The translations under genes were made by a program, and so were the position numbers. Below, in pieces: positions 45,469-53,876 of a stretch of DNA of 64,000 bases. The notes beneath the pieces were generated by a model. It ran no database searches. It was given only the letters and a program-made list of their open reading frames with translations, and was not told the origin of the DNA. This DNA comes from Alphaproteobacteria bacterium. Its GTDB lineage: Bacteria; Pseudomonadota; Alphaproteobacteria; Puniceispirillales; Marisalimonadaceae. Every line of letters begins with the position of its first letter. Positions within the stretch are counted from its first letter, which is position 1. The stretch lies in NCBI GenBank assembly GCA_004213885.1, contig SGYL01000005.1, positions 1 through 64,000 of the forward strand, written 5' to 3'.

Positions 45469-45804
45469 TTGGATATCAAAGCAATTTTAATGACCTATAA
45501 TACCTTTACTTTTAAGACAGAAGCGCAAATGCTTCTTTTTAAAAGAATTTGGGAAGATAATGGTACAGCACTATTTGATAAAATTAAAAAAAAAGGATGT
45601 ACAAGATTTTGTCTTAATCAAATCTGGAATGTAAAGGGAACATTTAAGATGTCTATTCTTTTTGAGTATGAAAGTCCAACTTCATTTAAACAATGTCAAA
45701 ATGAATTAGAAAATTTTACCAAAAATCTAATGAAAGAACTTCAAGCCGCAGACCCTGTTATAGAGGCAAGTAGAAACATTGTCCTTCAGGACTTGAGAGT
45801 TTAG
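45469..45804 (+). CDS. Small protein, sole intact member of a three-copy local family
   Basis: 111 residues starting at TTG, chosen because AGGAG stands about seven bases upstream; an ATG at codon 8 has no such site. Core blocks are NQIWNVKGTFKMSILFEYES and the C-terminal ASRNIVLQDLRV. The strand-helix pattern suggests a ferredoxin-like barrel. Broken relatives are at 31068-31395 and 48495-48914. It is downstream of repeat copy D. Confidence 0.68.
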   Translation: MDIKAILMTYNTFTFKTEAQMLLFKRIWEDNGTALFDKIKKKGCTRFCLNQIWNVKGTFKMSILFEYESPTSFKQCQNELENFTKNLMKELQAADPVIEASRNIVLQDLRV

Positions 45805-45932
45805 CTCCTTAATAATACAGTATCCTAAACGCAATAAAACCTTTTTTCATACACCATTAATTCTATTTACACTTACACATCTATAAGACTCATTAAAATA
45901 GTTAATAATTTTTTTTAATAGATACTGAAATC

Positions 45933-46622
45933 TTAAAATTTTTCTAGCCAAGGTCTTATTTCTAATTCCCAAGACCATACACTTCTTTTTTGATTATAAA
46001 ATTCTAGATATCTTTTTGCAATCTCATCCGGACATAATTTATCATCATCTTTTTCATATGGTCTATTCTCAGACACTATGCTTCCATCTATTATAAAGTG
46101 ACCTATGTGAATATTTTGTGGATGTAATTCACGTGCTAATGATTGTGCTAAACCTCTTAAAGCAAACTTACCCATTGCGAATACTGATGAATTCGGAAAG
46201 CCCTTTGTGCTGGCAGATGCTCCTGTAAAAAAAATGCTTCCAGAACCTTTTTTCTTCATTCTCTTAACTGATTGTTGTGCAACTAAAAAAGCACCAAATA
46301 ATGTTATATTTAATGCATTTCTTGTGTTTTCTATATCTAATTCTTCAATAGGTCCTCTTACTCTTGAAGATGGATTATAAATCACTAAGTCTGGTTCCTC
46401 CTTTATATCATCTAATTTGCTAAATAAATTTTCAACATCAATTGAAGATGACACATCACACTTAAAAACATTTGCCTTTAATTCTTTCTTAACATTTTCA
46501 AGTTTATTAATATTCCTTGCCACTAAAGAAATAGACATTCCATTTTTATGAAATAATCTTGCAAGAGATAAACTTAATCCACTACCTACACCTATTATCA
46601 AAGCCTTTTTGTAAAGTGACAT
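45933..46622 (-). CDS. SDR-family protein lacking the catalytic tyrosine
   Basis: 229 residues. The Rossmann motif is GVGSGLSLSL (11-20). The position of the catalytic Tyr is Phe: F148 in VFAMGKFAL, with the Lys K152 kept. The NNAG motif is replaced by NPSS. The fold is intact but the chemistry may differ, or it may bind rather than oxidise. The substrate is unknown. Confidence 0.75.
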   Translation of the reverse strand: MSLYKKALIIGVGSGLSLSLARLFHKNGMSISLVARNINKLENVKKELKANVFKCDVSSSIDVENLFSKLDDIKEEPDLVIYNPSSRVRGPIEELDIENTRNALNITLFGAFLVAQQSVKRMKKKGSGSIFFTGASASTKGFPNSSVFAMGKFALRGLAQSLARELHPQNIHIGHFIIDGSIVSENRPYEKDDDKLCPDEIAKRYLEFYNQKRSVWSWELEIRPWLEKF

Positions 46623-46657
46623 ATTATATTCCTATTGAGTATAAAAATTATTAAATA

Positions 46658-46945
46658 TTAAGTCTTTGTAAATGAATCTGAACTCATTATCGTTGCAATT
46701 GCAGTTTCTAATTTGGCTCCAGAAGCGGTTCTAATTTTAGTCAATTCTTCATCACCAGCAAAATTTTGTAAAGATTCTGGGCTTTCAAAATCCATAATAA
46801 CTGTCAATTTATTATCATTATCTTTTTCAGTACCGGCAAATACTAACTTGCCTCCATGTTCATTTAATTTATATTCATTATCAATAAACATTTCTTTCCA
46901 TGGAGTAAAACCTCTCTCCAAATCAATTTCCATTTTAACTATCAT
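46658..46945 (-). CDS. DUF3764-like small barrel protein
   Basis: 95 residues. VKMEIDLERGFTPWKEMFIDNE, the KLVFAGTEKDNDNKLTVIMDF strand pair and SLQNFAGDEELTKIRTASG fit the DUF3764/ABM-like barrel pattern. GGGG precedes the ATG. It is upstream of the SDR gene by 35 bases on the same strand. Confidence 0.65.
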   Translation of the reverse strand: MIVKMEIDLERGFTPWKEMFIDNEYKLNEHGGKLVFAGTEKDNDNKLTVIMDFESPESLQNFAGDEELTKIRTASGAKLETAIATIMSSDSFTKT

Positions 46946-47139
46946 TAATTACCCCTTTGTTGTAAAATCTCTTTATTTATAAAGTTTAAACAATTAACCA
47001 AATTTAAACAAAACACTAGGTTTTTTTGTCCTAATCATTTAAAATTTGCTTTGCATAAATTTGGAGTTGATTTTGTAATGTCACCAAATTTTCATTTATA
47101 TTCAATTAAAATACCTCTTCTCTGCTAAAATTATAATTA

Positions 47140-47300
47140 CTAATACCAAAAATTTTTACTTATGCAGGATTGTTCATCAGGCAAATTTATTAATTCATTA
47201 TTTTTTTTACTTAAAATATATGGCTTTAAATTTTTAGTCACTTCATCAAGATGCCAAGCAAAATCTAAATTTTTATTAATACTATAGAAATTGAACAATA
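47140..47300 (-). pseudogene. Fragment of a paralogue of the 12.6-kb secreted protein
   Basis: The minus strand reads NKNLDFAWHLDEVTKNLKPY and ILSKKNNELINLPDEQSCIS, ending FWY at TAG 47140-47142. It aligns with FAWNLDKVTSTLSPIILS near the end of the gene at 12568-12981. Only the C-terminal third remains and no start is present. The stop of the next gene on this strand adjoins its left part. Confidence 0.58.
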
Positions 47301-47693
47301 TTATTCTGAACTATGATTGAAACCACAATGATGCCTGTTGAAACTAGCTCCAAAAGGAGTTAGTGTGTCAATTAAGTCTTGTTTAGAATTGCCATAAACT
47401 AACCATTTTTTAATATCAACATGTTGCAAAACTTCTTCGGCTATAGGGCTTGACATATGGTTATTTAAACGTTGCATAGCACCATCACTGTCAATAAATG
47501 ACTCTACTAATGTTGCTTCTTTATTATCATCAGACAAATACCATTCATAACTTATAGTTTTTACTTCCTTAAAATCAAACACGTATTTTGCGGCACGGTC
47601 ATTTGCCCATTTTCTAAATTCGTTAGCATCAGACTTGACACTACATTGAATAATAAATATTATTTTTTGTGATTTTGTATTGAGTTCGCCCAT
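47301..47693 (-). CDS. Small ABM-type barrel protein
   Basis: 130 residues from ATG 47693 with AGGA upstream. A longer frame reaching 47867 runs into non-coding repeat sequence and is rejected. KIIFIIQCSVKSDANEFRKW, TISYEWYLSDDNKEATLVES and the helix AMQRLNNHMSSP resemble antibiotic-biosynthesis monooxygenase-like dimeric barrels. It is downstream of the inverted repeat copy E. Confidence 0.7.
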   Translation of the reverse strand: MGELNTKSQKIIFIIQCSVKSDANEFRKWANDRAAKYVFDFKEVKTISYEWYLSDDNKEATLVESFIDSDGAMQRLNNHMSSPIAEEVLQHVDIKKWLVYGNSKQDLIDTLTPFGASFNRHHCGFNHSSE

Positions 47694-48208
47694 TATTTTA
47701 TCCTGTTTTAATTGTAGATTAATTATAAAAGTACATACATAAGTAATCAACGTATTTAGCTTGAATTTATTTAATTTATAAAAAATATAATACAACTTAA
47801 TAAAAAACTCATATGTCGCACACCCTAAATATATATATCTAGCTATACCCATTTCTGACATACACAACCACTATAACCACATTTTATGTACCAGTGACTG
47901 TACTAACACTGACACTACTGTATAATTCTCTATGACTCATTAAAATGGTTAACACGCTCACACCCTAATCTGTCACACACACCAACTATATACATCTACC
48001 CATACCCCCATGGCTCATGCGGGGATAGTGTTAACACTTAAAGTGTTAGGAAGAATAATTTTTAGAAGGTTACTATCACTGATGTAGCTTACAGTTATTT
48101 ACATTAAGGACAGTCATTTTTGTTAATTAATGATAAACACTTTACATAGAGTTTTAATTTTTAATATATTTAAAAGGTAATTTTAATTTATTTACAGAAG
48201 GATTTATT
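47694..48208. other. Non-coding gap with repeat copy E
   Basis: About 515 bases between two divergent small-barrel genes. It contains the element in minus orientation plus a more degenerate second half-copy, and no ORF I would accept. Confidence 0.6.
47820..48110 (-). repeat. Variable-region intergenic element, copy E (inverted)
   Basis: On the minus strand: TAACACTT-T-AAGTGTTA (48048-48032), CATGAGCCATGGGGG, the core ATGTATATAGTTG (47995-47983), GTGTGTGAC and GATTAGGGTGTGAG. A degraded second core (GGGTATAGCTAGATATATA) follows at about 47830-47860. It is upstream of the 47301 gene in the same orientation. Confidence 0.72.
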
Positions 48209-48508
48209 GTGACTAGTAAAGCTGTTTATATGATTGGTGACGTGGATATAAAAAATATAGAAGAATACAAAAAATATATGGAAAAAGTAAAACCTATGAT
48301 TGAAAGTTATGGTGGTGAATATTTAATTCGTGGTGGAGAAATAGATGCTTTGGAAACAAATTTGTGGAAACCTACTAGAATGGTATTAGTAAAGTTTCCT
48401 AGCAAGAAATTAGCAATGGAATGGTATAATTGCGACGAATATAGACCATATAAAAACATAAGATTAGAAAACGCTACTTCAAACATTCTAATGGTTGAGG
48501 GGCTATAA
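48209..48508 (+). CDS. DUF1330-family small protein
   Basis: 99 residues from GTG 48209, supported by AGAAGGA about six to seven bases upstream. KAVYMIGDVDIKNIEEYKKY, IESYGGEYLIRGGE and FPSKKLAMEWYNCDEYRPYK are standard DUF1330 blocks. These are dimeric ferredoxin-like barrels of unproven function. Confidence 0.85.
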   Translation: MTSKAVYMIGDVDIKNIEEYKKYMEKVKPMIESYGGEYLIRGGEIDALETNLWKPTRMVLVKFPSKKLAMEWYNCDEYRPYKNIRLENATSNILMVEGL

Positions 48509-48914
48509 TAGCTATAAAAGAACCTATAATTTTGATTTTAAATATTTGAAATTAGCATGTGGGATGATTACGAATAAAAAAAATACCACTTTTCTAAATT
48601 CACTTTACATGGATTTTTTAACAGAAAATGAATTAGAATTATTTTTAAAATCCCTTGATGAAATTTGGACTACTGAACTTTATGCAAAATTAAAGTAAAA
48701 TAGATTAATTCGTCATGTTATTTCAAAAGTATGGAATAAAGGTCAACATAGGATTACTCAAGTTTTTTAATACGAAAGTCAAGATTCTTTTAAAAAATGT
48801 GAAAGTATTTTGAAAGTTGCTTTTGCACCTGAAAATTGTCCAACCTTAGCAAAATTTGTTTTTAAAATATTTAATAATAGAGGAATAGTGGTTTCTGAGT
48901 TTAAAAATGATTGA
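48495..48914 (+). pseudogene. Paralogue of the 45.5-kb gene with two nonsense codons
   Basis: One frame reads LYMDFLTENELELFLKSLD and EIWTTELYAKLK, then TAA (48696), NRLIRHVISKVWNKGQHRI and TQVF, then TAA (48768), YESQDSFKKCESILKVAF and FNNRGIVVSEFKND, then TGA. The blocks VWNKG, YES..SFK.C and NRGIVV match the intact gene at 45469. The homology begins around 48600; the 5' start is unclear and overlaps the DUF1330 gene end. Confidence 0.72.
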
Positions 48915-49050
48915 AGTATATAAGAAGTTCAGATGTTAAAAAAATAGTCAGAATAAAAATTCAATTTCATAAAGAACTTATTTAACTTGTCATATAATTG
49001 TAATGATTACATGATTCTATTAATTTCCTTATAAATGGAGGATTAATAAA

Positions 49051-49671
49051 ATGAGTGATACTAACTACATTATATTAACAGTAGCCTCTGTTGATTTTAG
49101 TTATAGAGAAAATATGACAAAATTAATGGCTCAGCATTCAAAAGATTTAATTGCTAATGCAGGGGTCAAAGGCACACGATTTGGTTCTATAGGTACTGGT
49201 GAGCATGCTGGTAGCCTAATCTTTATCCAATTTTATGATGAGTTAAATGGATATCAAAAGGCTATGGAATTCCAATCTCAATCACCTGTATTTAAAGAGA
49301 TTATGGATAGTGGAAAAGTTAATCTGTATTTAAGAAATATAGCTACTTCACTACCAACAAAATTTGAAAATAGCACAGAACACCCCAAATATATTGTTAT
49401 TACAAGAGCAGAGGCTGCAATGTCTGATAAGGATAAATTTCTAAACTGCATAAATGATGCTGCTTCTTGTTTTAAGGATAATGGTGCTATTACCTTAAGA
49501 TTTGGTAATTTACTTACTGGTTCTAATGTAGGTAACTATTTACTTGGCGTAGGATATCCATCTATGGAAGCTATTGAAAAAACCTATGATGAATTGTTAG
49601 CACATAGCTCGTACAAAGAACTCATGACTTTCGCAAAGGTGAATATGAGAAATATTATTAAGATTCTCTAA
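49051..49671 (+). CDS. Two-domain alpha/beta-barrel protein
   Basis: 206 residues that form a tandem duplication. The first half has [20 protein letters not shown] and VNLYLRNI. The second has [20 protein letters not shown] and VNMRNII at the same spacing. Both halves end in the same helix-strand pattern. A good ribosome binding site (GGAGG) precedes the ATG. It is probably a fused dimer of the ABM-like fold; the ligand is unknown. Confidence 0.75.
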   Translation: MSDTNYIILTVASVDFSYRENMTKLMAQHSKDLIANAGVKGTRFGSIGTGEHAGSLIFIQFYDELNGYQKAMEFQSQSPVFKEIMDSGKVNLYLRNIATSLPTKFENSTEHPKYIVITRAEAAMSDKDKFLNCINDAASCFKDNGAITLRFGNLLTGSNVGNYLLGVGYPSMEAIEKTYDELLAHSSYKELMTFAKVNMRNIIKIL

Positions 49672-49683
49672 CTAAATGATATC

Positions 49684-49707
49684 TTAGAGACTTTTAAAAG
49701 TCTCTAA
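49684..49707 (+). terminator. Palindromic terminator of the two-domain barrel gene
   Basis: TTAGAGACTTTTAAAAGTCTCTAA is a 24-base perfect palindrome 13 bases after the stop codon. The T tract is weak. Confidence 0.62.
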
Positions 49708-50078
49708 TGATTATATAACTATGCTATAAATTTTGAGATAAAAGATTCTTTTTTTAATAATGTACTAGGAGTCTTTATAAATTATTTAGTTTATTTGATA
49801 AAATAGTAATCAAATATTAATAAATTAATATTGTTTTTGTCCTTACCACTATTGATAATAAAAATGATTAACCTGATGTAATTTTCTAATCATTTAGCAC
49901 TGCTATATATTAATTCATAAAGCATATAACTTTTAGGGTAGGGGTTAAATTTGTCACAATCCTGTCACACACATATTCAAAATACATTGAAAATTAGACC
50001 AAAAAGTATATTATTAAATTAATTACTGTTATCTAAAACGCTAAGTTTTCTAGGGATTTCAGAAGTTCTTGAGAATTT
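49708..50078. other. Non-coding gap at the right edge of the variable region
   Basis: About 370 bases of AT-rich sequence. It has GTCACAATCCTGTCACACAC near 49954-49973 and no ORF that I accept. It ends at the tRNA-Gly fragment. Confidence 0.5.
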
Positions 50079-50143
50079 CTCAGGGGTAGAGCACAACCTT
50101 GCCAAGGTTGGAGTCGAGGGTTCAAATCCCTTCGCCCGCTCCA
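50079..50143 (+). pseudogene. 3' fragment of tRNA-Gly (GCC), probable integration scar
   Basis: From CTCAGGGGTAGAGC onward the sequence is a normal tRNA-Gly: anticodon stem CAACC/GGTTG around TTGCCAA, T arm GAGGGTTCAAATCCCTT, 3' acceptor strand CGCCCGC (50133-50139) and CCA. The 5' acceptor strand GCGGGCG and the first D-stem base are absent; the bases before it (TTGAGAATTT) cannot pair. Integrative elements commonly target the 3' half of tRNA genes and leave such a copy. Confidence 0.8.
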
Positions 50144-50181
50144 ATTTAAATATTTAATATAATTTCTTTAAACAATTAGTT

Positions 50182-51339
50182 TTAAGAAAAAATTTTCATG
50201 TTTTTCATAGCATTTAAAAATTCATCTACAGTTTCATCCGTTAAATTCGGATATTTACTTTTCAGAATTTTGAAACTAACAATCTTTTCACCAAAAGTAA
50301 ATTTCGTTATCTTTATGAATTGATCAGGAACAGGAACCTTATGTTTTTCACTAACTAAAAATAACTTACTACCTTCTTCAGATATAGATATTTTATCAGA
50401 AACTTGATATTTAACACCTTCATTTACAATTTTTTCAATATCATATCCTACGAGTTTATACGGCCAATTTTTAAAAAACTTTAGAGAATGTTCATAAAGT
50501 CCCTCATTATTGATTATTTTATTCAACTCATTTACAATTTTACTATGCAATTCTTTTACATCATTGATTGAATTTAATTCTCTTACATCAGATCTAAAAT
50601 AATCATTTACAATGTAATTTTCCCAATAATACTGAAATAAATCTATAGGTTTCATATATGTTATTCCGAAAGCAATATGAATAGCTCCATTTTTTGAAGC
50701 TAATGCATCATGAAACTGGCCTCTTGGTAGGTAGAGAAGGTCACCAGGTTTCAAGAGAACTTGATCAATGATTTTGCCACTCCTTTTTGTTCTTTCATCA
50801 AGTGTGTTTTTAAAAATTGGATGGTTAATTGGGTCTTGTTCGAAATTTTCATATATATTCCAAACTTTTTCTCCTTCACAATGAAGTGCAAACACATCAT
50901 GAGTATCATAATGTGGTGCAAATGCTTGATGACTTTGCATAGAAAAATATAAATTTGCTTGGCATTTTCCATTTGTAATAATTTGAAGGTCATCTGCTAA
51001 AAACTGTATCTCTTTAGAAAAATAGATCAAATCATTTAAAACTAAAGAAGCGCCTTTCGAAATATAACTTGATACTTTGAGAGGGTCTGGAGACATTTTT
51101 GCGAAACCTAGTGCATTTCCATCGGTTGAAAACTTTGAAAATGGAATAATGTTTTTGTCTAATACTAAAGAAAAATTACTTTGATTCCAACTATTATGCA
51201 TTGAGATCATTTTGTTAAGATTATTTAAATTCATAACATCTTTCAATGATTGGTTTTCATTTTTTAAATGAACATATTTTTTCGAACTTTTTGCTTCTGC
51301 CAAAAGCTTTATTTGTTTATCAGAAAAATAATTAGACAT
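50182..51339 (-). CDS. JmjC/cupin_4-type Fe(II)/2-oxoglutarate oxygenase
   Basis: 385 residues. H143-x-D145 (FAPHYDTHDVF) and H210 (PRGQFHDALA) form the iron triad, and LKPGDLLYLPRG is the conserved loop. The architecture fits bacterial ribosomal-protein hydroxylases of the YcfD type, although a role on peptides or natural products is possible. Confidence 0.82.
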   Translation of the reverse strand: MSNYFSDKQIKLLAEAKSSKKYVHLKNENQSLKDVMNLNNLNKMISMHNSWNQSNFSLVLDKNIIPFSKFSTDGNALGFAKMSPDPLKVSSYISKGASLVLNDLIYFSKEIQFLADDLQIITNGKCQANLYFSMQSHQAFAPHYDTHDVFALHCEGEKVWNIYENFEQDPINHPIFKNTLDERTKRSGKIIDQVLLKPGDLLYLPRGQFHDALASKNGAIHIAFGITYMKPIDLFQYYWENYIVNDYFRSDVRELNSINDVKELHSKIVNELNKIINNEGLYEHSLKFFKNWPYKLVGYDIEKIVNEGVKYQVSDKISISEEGSKLFLVSEKHKVPVPDQFIKITKFTFGEKIVSFKILKSKYPNLTDETVDEFLNAMKNMKIFS

Positions 51340-51409
51340 TTTTAACTAATCCTTTGTTAAAGAATAAATAAAATATACGTATATATATACATCTTATATA
51401 AAGTTTAAC

Positions 51410-51880
51410 ATGAGAATTATTTTTATTTTAATATTAATTTTATTATCTAAAGGAAGTTGGTCTTTTACAGACTACAAATATTTAATTTGTGAAATAGATA
51501 ACCCAAAGGATGAAAGTATTTCTATCGATAAAAGGTTTTTATTTTTTACAATTAATAAAGGCGAATATGTGGAAGAAATTATTAAAATTGATACATCTAA
51601 AGAAAAAATAGATATTTCGAAAGAAAGATATAAAAATGGTTTCTATACTTTTAATGATAACTCAATATCTTTCAATGAAAGATTATTTTTTCGAAAAATT
51701 AAATTAAATAGAAAATTAGATAGAAAGTCATTGAAACTAACAACTCTAAATAATGATCGTTTTATAAGCAATCACAATTGCTTAATAACCAATATCACTG
51801 ACTATCAAAAAAAGATTTTTGATAATATCAGAAAATTAAAAGAAATATGGAAAAGTAATTATAAAGATAATAAAATGTAA
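51410..51880 (+). CDS. Small secreted protein, unknown
   Basis: 156 residues with a signal peptide (FILILILLSKGSWS). The mature part has a few cysteines and a Lys-rich composition. No family recognised. It precedes the DUF1445 gene by two bases, so cotranscription is likely. Confidence 0.6.
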   Translation: MRIIFILILILLSKGSWSFTDYKYLICEIDNPKDESISIDKRFLFFTINKGEYVEEIIKIDTSKEKIDISKERYKNGFYTFNDNSISFNERLFFRKIKLNRKLDRKSLKLTTLNNDRFISNHNCLITNITDYQKKIFDNIRKLKEIWKSNYKDNKM

Positions 51881-51882
51881 AT

Positions 51883-52689
51883 ATGCAAGTTTTAAGTTTT
51901 AAAGATGCAAGAAAGTTAAGTTCACAAGCAATAAGAAAAAGGATCAGATTAGAACATTATAATAATCATACTTCAGGTTTAGCGGCAAGCAAACTTCAAG
52001 CTAATATCGTCATTTTACCTAATGAATATGCAAATGATTTTTTTAATTTTTGTAAATTAAATCCAAAAGCATGTCCCTTAGTTGGTCAAACAAAATTAAA
52101 TAACCCATATTTTAACTCTTTAGGTGATGATATTGATATTAGATTTGATGTACCATTATACAATATTTATAAAAATGGAAATTTAATTACCAATGTTCGA
52201 AATATTAAACAGTATTGGAAAGATAATTTAATAGCTTTTGCTATTGGGTGTTCTTTTTCATTTGAAGATGCATTACTAAATGCTGGACTTAAAATTGACC
52301 ACATTACAAATAATAAAGTTGTTCCGATGTATAGAACAAATATCAAAAATAAAATAAGTGGTCCCTTCAACAGTGAAATGGTTGTATCAATGAGAATTTT
52401 TAATAAAAAGGATATAAATAAAGTAAAGCAGGTTTCAGGCAATTTCTCTTTTGCTCACGGGGACCCAATCCATATAGGCAATCCAATTGAAATTGGGATT
52501 AAAAATATTTTAAGTCCTGACTGGGGAGACAGGCCTAGAAAAAAAAATGATTACGAGGAATATATCTTTTGGGCTTGTGGTGTAACTCCTCAAAACGCAA
52601 TCATCGAAGCCAAGATTCCATTTTGTATTACTCATACTCCAGGACATATGTTAATTACAGACATTTCAGAAAATAGTTTACATAGTTAA
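51883..52689 (+). CDS. DUF1445 family protein (putative hydro-lyase / D-glutamate cyclase)
   Basis: 268 residues. FSFEDALLNAG, VPMYRTNI, GPFNSEMVVSMR, HGDPIHIG and PDWGD are the conserved blocks of DUF1445. The mammalian relative is D-glutamate cyclase. In bacteria the family is often next to 5-oxoproline-related genes; none are seen here. Confidence 0.83.
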   Translation: MQVLSFKDARKLSSQAIRKRIRLEHYNNHTSGLAASKLQANIVILPNEYANDFFNFCKLNPKACPLVGQTKLNNPYFNSLGDDIDIRFDVPLYNIYKNGNLITNVRNIKQYWKDNLIAFAIGCSFSFEDALLNAGLKIDHITNNKVVPMYRTNIKNKISGPFNSEMVVSMRIFNKKDINKVKQVSGNFSFAHGDPIHIGNPIEIGIKNILSPDWGDRPRKKNDYEEYIFWACGVTPQNAIIEAKIPFCITHTPGHMLITDISENSLHS

Positions 52690-52694
52690 TTCAT

Positions 52695-53831
52695 TTACAG
52701 ATTTACAACTTTAATTTTTGATAGTGCCTTTTTAGCCTTTTTAAGGTTACTCGCTAAAATTACTCCCATTCTTCTATAAGGTTTAGTTTCAGGTTTACCA
52801 AAAATTCTGATATCAATAGTTTTATCTCTAAATGCATTTTCAATTCCTGTGATCAAAAACTTTCCTTTTGCATTTTTATCTGCAAGAATAACTTGACTAA
52901 CACCCTTATTAACAAGTTCAATTTTCGGTATAGTAAAATCTAATATTGCTCTAGCATGTAGATCAAATTCACTGAAATTTTGAGTAAACATTGTAACCAT
53001 ACCAGTATCATGGGGTCTTGGACTTAATTCACTAAAATATACCTCATCTTTTTTTATAAAAAACTCTATACCAAACAAACCCTTACCATTTAAATCTTTT
53101 ACAATTTTTCTAGCTATAATTTTCATTTTATTAACAATGTTTTGTTCACATTTTGCAGGTTGCCAACTATACTGGTAATCTCCTCGCTCTTGAACATGAC
53201 CTATGGGCGGACAAAAATGAATTTTACCTTCTGAGTCCAAAATCGTTAATAATGTAACTTCATAGTCAAAATTGATAAATTCTTCAATTATAACTTTTTT
53301 TTTCTTTCCTCTCATACCATTCAAAGCAAACGTCCAAGCTTTTTTAACTTCAGAAACTGTAGAAGCGTAACTTTGACCCTTCCCAGAAGAACTCATGACT
53401 GGTTTAATTGCAACTTTGTCATTAATATTATGAAACATTTCAATTATTTCATACAAAGTTTCTGCATATCCAAATCTTGCAGTTTTAATTCCGAGCTCTT
53501 TTGCTCTATTTCTTATTTTGTCCCTATTCATTGTCATACTTACTGCTTTTGAGGAAGGAATAACTTTTAGACCACTTCTTTCAAATCTTATAAGACTTTC
53601 AGTATCGATTGCCTCAATTTCTGGAACTATTAAATCTGGTTTATGTTTATCAATAACTTGTTTTAAATTATTAGAATTCAACATATCAAAAACTTCACAT
53701 TCTTGAGAAACTTGCATAGCAGGTGCATTTTTATATTTATCACATGCAATTATGTAACAACCAAATCTTTGAAGACTAATAGTGAGTTCTTTGCCAAGCT
53801 CACCACTTCCAAGTAATAAAATTCTTTTCAT
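52695..53831 (-). CDS. purT: Formate-dependent phosphoribosylglycinamide formyltransferase 2
   Basis: 378 residues, ATP-grasp. The start ILLLGSGELGKELTISLQR, the ATP loop KPVMSSSGKGQSY and the metal-binding end (GIEFFIKKDEVYFSELSPRPHDTG) are characteristic. It makes formyl-GAR from GAR, formate and ATP in purine synthesis and is folate-independent. It is transcribed alone and is convergent with the DUF1445 gene. Confidence 0.93.
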   Translation of the reverse strand: MKRILLLGSGELGKELTISLQRFGCYIIACDKYKNAPAMQVSQECEVFDMLNSNNLKQVIDKHKPDLIVPEIEAIDTESLIRFERSGLKVIPSSKAVSMTMNRDKIRNRAKELGIKTARFGYAETLYEIIEMFHNINDKVAIKPVMSSSGKGQSYASTVSEVKKAWTFALNGMRGKKKKVIIEEFINFDYEVTLLTILDSEGKIHFCPPIGHVQERGDYQYSWQPAKCEQNIVNKMKIIARKIVKDLNGKGLFGIEFFIKKDEVYFSELSPRPHDTGMVTMFTQNFSEFDLHARAILDFTIPKIELVNKGVSQVILADKNAKGKFLITGIENAFRDKTIDIRIFGKPETKPYRRMGVILASNLKKAKKALSKIKVVNL

Positions 53832-53876
53832 TTAATTTCTCTTTTTAATTTTTTTAAAAAATCATATAATTTAAAA

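Noticed and set aside
47694-47867. 58-codon N-terminal extension of the gene at 47301
   Set aside because: It runs into the conserved repeat copy E, has no homologous look, and the ATG at 47693 has a ribosome binding site.
35866-48110. Repeats as integron attC sites
   Set aside because: No integron integrase, genes in both orientations, and no attC-like R box pairs could be recognised.
50061-50143. Functional tRNA-Gly
   Set aside because: The 5' acceptor strand needed to pair with CGCCCGC is absent from the preceding bases.
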